Shown here one piece after another: positions 57,600 to 64,000 of a stretch of 64,000 nucleotides of DNA (positions are counted from its first letter, which is position 1; every line of letters starts with the position of its first letter). The notes under the pieces are model-generated. The model did no database searches. It saw only the letters and a list, made by a program, of their open reading frames with translations, and was not told the origin of the DNA. Origin of the DNA: Salibacterium lacus (GTDB lineage Bacteria; Bacillota; Bacilli; Bacillales; Marinococcaceae). The stretch is from positions 1,860,001 through 1,924,000 of the forward strand of contig NZ_JBHUML010000002.1 of assembly GCF_042684865.1 (NCBI RefSeq). Reading direction: 5' to 3'. The translations under genes were made by a program, and so were the position numbers.

Positions 57600-57810
57600 G
57601 GTAGATGTCTATTCTGTATTGAGATTTTGTTATGAGGATCTCATGTTTTTCAGCCTGAACATATGCACCTCATCCTTTCTTTCAATCATACTACGTGCTC
57701 TGCGTATAGTCTGTTTTTATGCTTTATAATAATTTCGGCATTATTATTTCCCCTTTGTCACTATAAAAAAACCTCCGATGGACCATTTCCAGACAGATAT
57801 GCAGCAAAAA
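57600..57810. other. Intergenic, nothing recognised
   Basis: Region between the promoter side of the 100-residue protein gene and the GGTTCC hairpin. No gene or clear site visible. Confidence 0.4.
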
Positions 57811-57837
57811 TGGTTCCTGGAAGCTTCCCAGGAACCA
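57811..57837. repeat. GGTTCC hairpin
   Basis: TGGTTCCTGG (57811-57820) pairs with CCAGGAACCA (57828-57837) perfectly around a 7-base loop. The TTTCCTTC tail on the plus strand is weak for a terminator. Confidence 0.7.
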
Positions 57838-57873
57838 CTTTCCTTCTATTCTATTGTGCGACTGACCCTTAGA

Positions 57874-57935
57874 ACCGATCTATCGACCATTTCAGGGCGT
57901 TCCCAATCGTATAAGAGTCGATAAGCAGAACCACC
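57874..57935. repeat. CTATCGACC-family half sites
   Basis: CTATCGACCATTT (near 57880-57892) sits in the context CTTAGAACCGATCTATCGACC, as at 30397-30417 and 42302-42321. A weak partner, GAGTCGATAAG, follows near 57915. Confidence 0.6.
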
Positions 57936-57949
57936 GGTCCGGCCTTTTC

Positions 57950-58483
57950 TTACATCCGCAGTTTCCTCAGAGCAGAACGGCGCCAGTCTTTGACGGTGTG
58001 GGGGGATACGTGGAACCGCCCGGCAATCTCCTTGATACCGCGTCCATGGATGCTGTACTCCAGCACCCAGTCCTGCTCGCGCGGGGTCAGCCGGTCCAGA
58101 TACGGACGCAGGCTGTCGAGCTCCAGATACAAACTTTCCATATCAGATGCCGGCGGTTCCGGCACGCGCTCAAAATCGCTCGGCGTGTAACGCTCTTCGT
58201 ACACCGAATCTTTGCGCAGCTGCTCCTGCATCTCCCCTTTCACGGTAATATAAGCATAGGACGAAAACGGCACATTCTTCGTGTCATCAAACCGCTCATA
58301 CGCTTTCCATAACGCAATAAAACCCACCTGCATGAATTCTTCCTGATTTTTATAGATCCGAAGCCGCTTGATCATACCTGTCACAAGCGGTGTGAAATCT
58401 TCCGCCACCTCTTCAAACGAAATACCCAGTGCCTGATTCATATTATTGACCTTTTCGGCCGGCGCGCCGCCGCTGTATTCCAT
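57950..58483 (-). CDS. Small sigma-70 family factor
   Basis: 177-residue sigma factor with region 2 (FTPLVTGMIKRLRIYKNQEE to about residue 95, including FMQVGFIALWKAYERFD and VPFSSYAYITVKGEMQEQLR) and region 4 (RLTPREQDWVLEYSIHGRGI to the end, with HTH HVSPHTVKDWRRSALRKL). Region 3 is absent. It resembles the SigO/YvrI- and ComX-like small factors of Firmicutes more than classical ECF sigmas. No anti-sigma gene lies beside it. Its promoter overlaps a 22-bp palindrome, suggesting a dedicated repressor. ATG 58483 has only a short GAGG five bases upstream. Confidence 0.9.
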   Translation of the reverse strand: MEYSGGAPAEKVNNMNQALGISFEEVAEDFTPLVTGMIKRLRIYKNQEEFMQVGFIALWKAYERFDDTKNVPFSSYAYITVKGEMQEQLRKDSVYEERYTPSDFERVPEPPASDMESLYLELDSLRPYLDRLTPREQDWVLEYSIHGRGIKEIAGRFHVSPHTVKDWRRSALRKLRM

Positions 58484-58523
58484 GGTAGCCTCAGCGTAAG
58501 CGAAAACCCGGCGACGCGCACCT

Positions 58524-58545
58524 TGTAAAATGTAAGTATTTTACA
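58524..58545 (-). promoter_or_regulatory. Operator-like palindrome over the sigma gene promoter
   Basis: TGTAAAAT (58524-58531) and ATTTTACA (58538-58545) form a perfect 8-bp inverted repeat around GTAAGT. It covers the -10 box of the predicted promoter. Confidence 0.65.
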
Positions 58546-58556
58546 TAATGATGCAA
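58529..58556 (-). promoter_or_regulatory. Predicted promoter of the sigma factor gene
   Basis: The minus strand reads TTGCAT, 16 bases, then TACATT, a plausible SigA promoter 45 bases before the ATG. The palindrome at 58524-58545 overlaps it. Confidence 0.55.
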
Positions 58557-58665
58557 CACTCCACCGAGGGGAGTATTTGTCATTCACGTCTGATGCTTCA
58601 ACGTTGGACAAATGGGTAACGAAGTTTCATTAGGGTTCGACACTTGGATCCATAGGGTGCTTCAA

Positions 58666-58825
58666 GGTTTGGCAGGTAAGTGCGGTTGTTTGGCATGTAT
58701 TTGTGTGGATTCGGCATGTAAATCCGTTTATTTCGCCGGTACCGGCGGGTTCGGCTTGTATTACAGTGCATTCGGCTCGTAAAGCATGCAGTTTGGCATG
58801 TATTCGACAAAAGTCGGCAGGTAAC
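58666..58825. repeat. 21-bp tandem array, 7-8 units
   Basis: The motif TTYGGCATGTA recurs with its GGC at 58671, 58692, 58713, (58734, degenerate), 58753, 58774, 58795 and 58816, that is every 21 bases apart from one 19-base step. The other ten bases of each unit vary. On the minus strand it reads TACATGCCGAA. A frame of 103 codons crosses the array and would carry heptad repeats, but I consider the array more likely non-coding. It lies between the sigma factor promoter and the flavin reductase stop. Confidence 0.85.
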
Positions 58826-58952
58826 GTCCAGCACACCGACCGCATCCCCGCAGCAACACATCATGATATACAGAAAAATCCGGACAGTACCGAGTGCGCT
58901 GCATCGCACATCGAATACTTGTCCGGATATTTACGTTCAAAATGTTCCACTT

Positions 58953-59561
58953 TTATAAAAAGAAACGCTGCGTCAATCCGGCATAATCACCGGCAAGGCG
59001 AGCCAGCGGTTTCAACTGATCGATATCAATTCTATAATGGCCGGCATAGGCCTCCCTTTCAACGTGGGCCCGCTGCGCGCGGCCGAGGACCAGGTGATCT
59101 GTTCCTACCGGAATCACCTGGTCCAGGACGCATTCAAACGAGATCGGTGCTTCCTGCACCATTGGGATATCTATCGATTCAGACAAATGTGGAGTCACTC
59201 CCGCCTCTCTAAATTCATCCACGTCCGGCGCGGCATTCCCGGCTGAGGTTTTCATCTCCTCTCCAAGTTCAAGGGAAACGATATTGATGACAAATTCACC
59301 GCGTTCCTGAATATTGGTGAGCGTATCTTTTACGGTCCCTTCCCTTTCCTTCACGCCCGGACCAATGGAAATGGCAAGCGTTGGCGGCTGTCTTGAAGCC
59401 ACCGTGAAAAAGCTGAACGGCGCCAGATTCAAAACGCCGTCCCCACTCTTGGACGACACCCATGCGATAGGGCGCGGTACCACTGATCCCGTCATGAGTT
59501 TATAAAAATCCTGGATTTCTTCGACCGCCGGGTCAAAGATTTCAGCGCGGCTGCCTGGCAT
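58953..59561 (-). CDS. Flavin reductase domain protein (DIM6/NTAB family)
   Basis: 202-residue FMN-binding split-barrel protein. FYKLMTGSVVPRPIAWVSSK near residue 20, NLAPFSFFTVASRQPPTLAI near 47, DTLTNIQERGEFVINIVS near 80, and ECVLDQVIPVGTDHLVLGRA near 143 are characteristic. Such proteins reduce flavin or an aromatic substrate with NAD(P)H. It is encoded alone; AAGGAG precedes the ATG. Confidence 0.92.
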   Translation of the reverse strand: MPGSRAEIFDPAVEEIQDFYKLMTGSVVPRPIAWVSSKSGDGVLNLAPFSFFTVASRQPPTLAISIGPGVKEREGTVKDTLTNIQERGEFVINIVSLELGEEMKTSAGNAAPDVDEFREAGVTPHLSESIDIPMVQEAPISFECVLDQVIPVGTDHLVLGRAQRAHVEREAYAGHYRIDIDQLKPLARLAGDYAGLTQRFFL

Positions 59562-59722
59562 AAAGATGCAGCTCCTTTCCTCTTTTTACATGATTCCTTT
59601 CATTCCCTGTTTCTGTTCGGCAGAAACCAAATCATCCTTAAAGGATAAGGCTTCTCTTCTGTTTTCCGGAACACATAAGCGGCAGATCCATCAACTAATA
59701 AACTCTTTTAACAGCATCCTTG
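59562..59722. other. Intergenic, nothing recognised
   Basis: Region between the flavin reductase start and the terminator of paralogue B. No gene seen. Confidence 0.4.
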
Positions 59723-59755
59723 AAAAAACGGAGCCCGGGAAACATCCCGGGCTCC
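59723..59755 (-). terminator. Terminator of paralogue B
   Basis: GGAGCCCGGG (59730-59739) pairs perfectly with CCCGGGCTCC (59746-59755); GTTTTTTC follows on the minus strand. Confidence 0.92.
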
Positions 59756-59766
59756 ACTGTTTCACA

Positions 59767-60069
59767 CTATATTTCTACGCATTCATCCAGTGATGTAGAA
59801 AGACTCAAATGTTCCTCGTCCTTTTTTACATACATCGTTGTTGTAACTGGACCTTCCGCCACTGGAACCTGGTATCCTTTGCAACGCTCCGGATTCTGCT
59901 GACTGCGTAGGACATACTGCTTGTTATCATTCATGAAAAATTCAAACACTTCCATATTGCTTTCAAAAGGGTCGACGGCAATAATATGTAGGACACAATC
60001 CACCAATTCTCTGTTTTCGGCAGCCTCAAGACGTTCACTCAGGTGAACCGGGAAATAAGGTGTGATCAT
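59767..60069 (-). CDS. 100-residue protein, paralogue B
   Basis: 100-residue protein related along its whole length to the product of 57234-57536, with FEFF at about the same position, QYVLRSQQNPERCKGYQVP and YVKKDEEH. The N-terminal half differs more (LSERLEAAENRELVDCVLHI). Own ribosome-binding site and terminator, so expressed alone. Function unknown. The strongly kept RSQ-NP-RCKGYQ block is a likely binding or contact surface. Confidence 0.8.
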   Translation of the reverse strand: MITPYFPVHLSERLEAAENRELVDCVLHIIAVDPFESNMEVFEFFMNDNKQYVLRSQQNPERCKGYQVPVAEGPVTTTMYVKKDEEHLSLSTSLDECVEI

Positions 60070-60210
60070 AAAAACATTCCCTTTCTATCTTTTTTCTCAT
60101 TATTCAGATTTTTGATTACTTTTACCGTATATACACTTCATATGTTACCTTTAACTTCAATTATTTGTATGGTAATTCCATAAGGTATTTGGCATTTCTG
60201 TGAGTTAGAT

Positions 60211-61356
60211 TCAATGAAATGGATGATTGGGAGGGTGATGCTTCCGGTACTGAAGCGGAGTCTGCCCTGTGATTCGTTTAAACACCTTGGTAAAATAAGT
60301 CTGATCATTAAAACAAAGCAGCACCGCGATTTCAGATAGCGGCATGTCCGAGTAAATCATCCATCGCTTCGCTTCTTTCACTTTCACCTCAGCAATGTAT
60401 CTCTTCAGCGACTTCCCGCTTTCTTTTTTAAAAACAGTAGAGACATGCCCGGGAGATAGGTTCATGTGATCTGCGATTGATTTCACATCCAGGGGTTCCT
60501 GCAAATGATGCCGGATGAAATCACGAATCTGCCGGATAAATGGGCTGTACGGTTTATTTCGCTCTCTTTGAATCATATCGTCGAAGGACGTCATGATGTG
60601 CCGGCGCAGTGCTTTTAATTGGGGGACGGTTTCTGTATGGTTTATCGAATGAAAAAAGCTCCCGGTGAACAACAAAGCTTCCGATGCTTCCATACCAACC
60701 GCAATCAAGGCCCTTGTCATCACAACACAGGTGACGTATAACTTATTTGTCATATGCATATGAATGTCCTCAGCCCCAAATGTTATATCCGAAGCCTCCT
60801 CCAACGCTTTCAGCATGTCGCCGCTCTCCGGATCCTCTCTCCTGATATAATCTATTATTGATTTTTCGGAGGAAGAGGATGTCCCGCGCAGTCTGTCATT
60901 ATGTTCTCTCTTTAGGGGTTCGGAATTCAGTAAAGAATAATGCCGGATCATGCTGGTCATCATCGACTGCACAAAATAATGTTTGGATACAAACAAAGCA
61001 GCTGTAGCAGAGTGTTGCTCGATAGTTTCAAGATCCATGAGACCCTGGGCCGGTATGGCATCGTGTGTCCGGTACGGCCCGGCCATTATGAACCCATCTA
61101 TCGCCGGCACCCACATAGAAAGGTAATACCAATCTTGTGCCTGCTCATAGAAATAACACACCTCCGCGTTCGACCGGCTGTATAAAAACAGATACATTGT
61201 CTTGTCTTCTTTCTGAACCGGTGTTCCGCAAGGGGAAACGGCACTGGATGAAGTATTGTACGTCTGTGAATAGAATCCAACATTCATTCCGGTCATCTCA
61301 GCTATAATTTGTATCAATTCACGTATCTTCGTTTGACCCGCTTTTGATTGTGTCAA
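60211..61356 (-). CDS. AraC-family transcriptional regulator
   Basis: 381-residue regulator. The C-terminal 100 residues hold two helix-turn-helix motifs (DVKSIADHMNLSPGHVSTVF and PLSEIAVLLCFNDQTYFTKV, then FKRITGQTPLQYRKHH). The first ~150 residues are a sensor-like domain (EVCYFYEQAQDWYYLSMWVP, FIMAGPYRTHDAIPAQGL), similar to those before YesN-type regulators of sugar genes. No transport or enzyme operon is directly adjacent, so the target is unknown. The start is TTG with AGGAGAGG upstream. Confidence 0.92.
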   Translation of the reverse strand: MTQSKAGQTKIRELIQIIAEMTGMNVGFYSQTYNTSSSAVSPCGTPVQKEDKTMYLFLYSRSNAEVCYFYEQAQDWYYLSMWVPAIDGFIMAGPYRTHDAIPAQGLMDLETIEQHSATAALFVSKHYFVQSMMTSMIRHYSLLNSEPLKREHNDRLRGTSSSSEKSIIDYIRREDPESGDMLKALEEASDITFGAEDIHMHMTNKLYVTCVVMTRALIAVGMEASEALLFTGSFFHSINHTETVPQLKALRRHIMTSFDDMIQRERNKPYSPFIRQIRDFIRHHLQEPLDVKSIADHMNLSPGHVSTVFKKESGKSLKRYIAEVKVKEAKRWMIYSDMPLSEIAVLLCFNDQTYFTKVFKRITGQTPLQYRKHHPPNHPFH

Positions 61357-61379
61357 CGAGGCACCCCTCTCCTGCTGTG

Positions 61380-61800
61380 AATAGCATCAGTTGAATGGCT
61401 GACATTCATATGTAATTTTTGTCCTATTATATATTGCCTAGTCAACTTATGTTATGTTTTCTAATGAAATATCAAATAAATCATATATTTCTACCAAAAG
61501 AATGCCCATAAGGAACAGCTATAGTCAGGCGGTGTAATCAGAATAAGAAACTCCTGGATTAACCAACCCGCCCTAAAGGATGAATTTTCATGCCGCAGCA
61601 TTTTCACTCCGTAAAAAGGTTCATTCCGACGTAACAACATTCAGCAGATGTTCGTAAGTACCCTGACCCGGCCCGCATTCTCCACTTGCCGTATAAAACA
61701 AAACAGTCATAGACTAAAGCAATGACACGTACTGTGTTTTAACGGGAGCACTGTTATTTAACGGAAAAATCTGATATCATGATGGCGTGTACAAGAATGG
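61380..61800. other. Divergent intergenic region
   Basis: Between the AraC gene and the YcdB/SLH gene. A TATCAT (near 61773) could be the -10 box for the rightward gene with CTGTTA 18 bases before it, a weak -35. I found no other gene. Confidence 0.4.
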
Positions 61801-61811
61801 GAGGGTATTGG

Positions 61812-64000
61812 ATGAATTATAGGAAAATAGGAATAGTTTCATTGTCCACGGCATTGGCCATAGGTTCCTTTACTGCCAACGTATCAGCAGAGGAAGCAGC
61901 CACGAAACAGACCGAAGCCGGAGAGGAGCAGATGGTGGAGATAAGTTCTGCCGACGTCAATGTAACGAAGGAAGATTTAATCAATCGTTTCAATGAATTG
62001 TTTCCTTCCAGATTTGATTCTCTTGAGAACAGCGATTTCCGCATGAATCATGTCCGAGGACCTGGAAGCGAGGAGGACGTCCTGACCCATCACTTAAGTT
62101 TTGACAAAGAAACCACAGATGGTAAAAGGATTCATGGAAATGTTCGGTTTATCGGGGAAGAGCTTCAGCTGCAGAGTTTTACCTATCAGCCCGGCAATGT
62201 TCAAGATGCGCTGTATCCAGCTGAGGTAACACAGGAAGAAGCAGAGGAGACGGCCCGTGAATTTGTGAATAATACCGCCTCCGGAGAGTATACGTTAAGT
62301 GAACAACAGCGTCCAACTATCATTGCGGGGAATCAAACGCTGACGGAGCCTGTAGAATATCAATTTACATTCCAGCGTATGAAAAATGGCATTCCGGTAC
62401 AACATCAGATGATTCGCGCAACGGTACTCGGAAACGGCGAGCTATCCAGTTACAGTCATGGTACATACCAGCAGCAGTCCGCTTCCTATGAAGATCAGGA
62501 AGATATCCTGGCGAAAGAAGAAGCGGAAACTTCCATGAAAGAGAATCTGGACCTGCGCCTGCAGTATGCTGTTCAGCATGATTATCAAACAGATGAGCAG
62601 AACGTCAGCCTGGTGTACGCTCCTTCTCCCACTATTCAGGGAGTTCATGCACAAACCGGGAAATGGAGCATAAATAACTCCTTCGTTTCCGAACTGCCGG
62701 AAGAGGAGCAGCTGCAACGTCTCCGCGAAGAGCCTCTTGAAAAAGAGACAGATCCTGTGTCACGCGGGGACGTGAAACAAATGGCAAAAGATTTAATAAC
62801 CGTTTCAGATGACGCTGAATTAAATATCCGCTCTATCCAGGAGACAACGCGAAACGGCGTCGACGTGTTTTCTCTCCGGTATATGATACAGCGCGGCAGC
62901 TCCGGCCACGGTACTAACTTTGTTGTGGAAAAAGAAACCGGCGATATTGTCGATTTTAGAAACGTGGATTACAGCGAGCGCTCACCGGAGGAGAACTTAA
63001 CGAAGGAAGAAGCGTTGGAAGCCGCGGTGGAAGCAGCAGAAACCTACGGCAGTTCCTTTATTCACGAGTTCGCGTATCCTGTTGACAATGAAAGCAGCTC
63101 ACCTCTTAACAGCGAAGGGACGTACCGCTTTTCTTTTCCGCAGGTGAAAAACGGCCTTCCTGTACAGGGCAGCTCGTTAAGCATCACGGTTTCGGCTGAA
63201 GATGGAGAGCTCGTTTCATTTAACAATCGGCGCAACGGTGATATTACAAATTGGCCGGACCCTGAAAATGCAGTGGATAAAGAAACAGCTCTGCAGGACT
63301 ACAAAAACGAACTGAATGCTGAGTTGTCTTATGCCTCTCATGACCTGCAGGGGGATACGAATACGTACCATCTTATCTATCAGCCTTCGTATCAATCGAA
63401 CGGTCTTTATTATGACGCGGCAACCGGTGAATGGACGGAATCGCAGCTCACTCAAAATGAATCGCCGGCCGAAGAGGTCATTACGGATCACTGGGCAGCA
63501 GATCAAATCAATTATATGGTACAGTCCGGCATCCTTTCTGCCGATGAGGAAAAAGAACTGAAACCAAATGAAGCCGTGTCCAAAGGCACCGCTCTGGAAA
63601 TGTTGATGAAGTCCATGGAAAGTTTCTATCCAGGCAATCCAAATGAAGAACAAACAGCAACATTTGAAAATATTCAGCCGGACCATTCTTCCTTCCAGGT
63701 CGTGGAACAGGCCGTCGAGTCAGGGGTTATCAATGCGGAGAACAACACCTTCCCCGTTGACGAAACCCTGACCCGCGAAGAACTTGCCGTCTGGATTGTC
63801 CGGGTATTGAATCTGGAGCAAGCAGCACAGCATAAGGACATTTATAATCTTCCATTTGAAGATGAAAGCGGGATTTCCGAGGACTACGCCGGGCACGTCG
63901 CTCTTGCCCATGCCGAGGGTATTCTGCAGGGAAGCGACGGCCGGTTCAACCCGGACGATGACGTGACTCTGGCTCATTTAGCGGTCACCTGCTTCCGCCT
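61812..64000 (+). CDS. YcdB/YcdC-type repeat protein with SLH domains (partial)
   Basis: At least 729 residues, open at the right edge. ATG 61812 has GGGAGG seven bases upstream. The signal MNYRKIGIVSLSTALAIGSF ends near NVSAEE. Then come two long YcdB/YcdC repeats, each with a PepSY-like segment and the phrase MKNGIPVQHQMIRATV (near residue 190) or VKNGLPVQGSSLSITV (near 455). SLH repeats begin near residue 560 (DHWAADQINYMVQSGILSAD) and 640 (VEQAVESGVINAEN), with a third entering at the edge (GHVALAHAEGILQGSDGRFN). It is a wall-anchored protein, perhaps a protease-inhibitor-like propeptide or scaffold. Confidence 0.9.
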   Translation, partial: MNYRKIGIVSLSTALAIGSFTANVSAEEAATKQTEAGEEQMVEISSADVNVTKEDLINRFNELFPSRFDSLENSDFRMNHVRGPGSEEDVLTHHLSFDKETTDGKRIHGNVRFIGEELQLQSFTYQPGNVQDALYPAEVTQEEAEETAREFVNNTASGEYTLSEQQRPTIIAGNQTLTEPVEYQFTFQRMKNGIPVQHQMIRATVLGNGELSSYSHGTYQQQSASYEDQEDILAKEEAETSMKENLDLRLQYAVQHDYQTDEQNVSLVYAPSPTIQGVHAQTGKWSINNSFVSELPEEEQLQRLREEPLEKETDPVSRGDVKQMAKDLITVSDDAELNIRSIQETTRNGVDVFSLRYMIQRGSSGHGTNFVVEKETGDIVDFRNVDYSERSPEENLTKEEALEAAVEAAETYGSSFIHEFAYPVDNESSSPLNSEGTYRFSFPQVKNGLPVQGSSLSITVSAEDGELVSFNNRRNGDITNWPDPENAVDKETALQDYKNELNAELSYASHDLQGDTNTYHLIYQPSYQSNGLYYDAATGEWTESQLTQNESPAEEVITDHWAADQINYMVQSGILSADEEKELKPNEAVSKGTALEMLMKSMESFYPGNPNEEQTATFENIQPDHSSFQVVEQAVESGVINAENNTFPVDETLTREELAVWIVRVLNLEQAAQHKDIYNLPFEDESGISEDYAGHVALAHAEGILQGSDGRFNPDDDVTLAHLAVTCFR

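Noticed and set aside
58598..58909. 103-codon minus-strand gene across the 21-bp array
   Set aside because: The Cys/Arg/Tyr-rich heptad product resembles nothing known, no ribosome-binding site is evident, and the array explains the open frame; kept as a repeat.

Overview
The window looks like chromosomal DNA of a Gram-positive member of the Bacillaceae, probably salt- or alkali-adapted. The evidence is a set of lipoboxed ABC and TRAP binding lipoproteins, S-layer-homology (SLH) wall proteins, AGGAGG ribosome-binding sites, frequent TTG/GTG starts, CcpA (cre), XylR, Fur, SigB and SigD style sites, and very Asp/Glu-rich secreted proteins. The genus cannot be fixed from the sequence alone. No rRNA, tRNA, CRISPR array or prophage was found. 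Genes run in both directions.

Layout. (1) 0-5 kb: a sugar ABC transporter (binding protein and two permeases, the last cut by the window edge) with a clear SigA promoter, a XylR-type operator and a cre site. Just upstream lies a broken xylose isomerase 5' end, a 126-bp inverted-repeat element, a YdaT-like stress protein and a decayed chemoreceptor; two copies of a ~135-bp chemoreceptor leader mark the rearrangement. (2) 5-10 kb: amidohydrolase, Rieske ferredoxin and ferredoxin/flavodoxin-NADP reductase, then an IS256-family element that landed in the loop of a palindromic repeat, a 53-bp tandem array and a DJ-1/PfpI protein. (3) 10.8-12.9 kb: a chemoreceptor with a SigD-type promoter. (4) 13.4-24.7 kb: TRAP transporter, PucR regulator, M20 carbamoyl-amino-acid hydrolase, PyrK and PyrD homologues, a dihydroorotase-like enzyme, a nitroreductase and a CapA-like protein. 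Together these could encode uptake and degradation of orotate to aspartate, and this is the most interesting system here. (5) 25-30 kb: an AfuABC/iron-type ABC importer translationally coupled to a sugar-phosphate-isomerase-like TIM barrel whose best start is ATC. (6) 30-36 kb: repeat-rich DNA, a SurA-N lipoprotein, a large S-layer protein and a NERD protein. (7) 36-44 kb: GH1 6-phospho-beta-glucosidase, beta-glucoside PTS, cytoplasmic sulfatase, RpiR regulator and formylglycine-generating enzyme, suggesting PTS import and desulfation of a sulfated beta-glycoside. (8) 44-57 kb: an RND pump with lipoprotein adaptor and a TolC-like coiled-coil protein (plus a decayed second copy), surrounding a Fur-controlled siderophore ABC operon with a siderophore-type esterase. 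(9) 57-64 kb: two paralogous 100-residue proteins around a small sigma factor, a 21-bp tandem array, a flavin reductase, an AraC regulator and the start of a YcdB/SLH protein that runs off the window.

Between genes there are at least two families of short dispersed palindromes: one built on TAGTGTCCA/TGGACACTA and one on TTGGTCGATAG/CTATCGACCAA. They recur from 7.7 to 58 kb, in intergenic DNA only as far as I can see.
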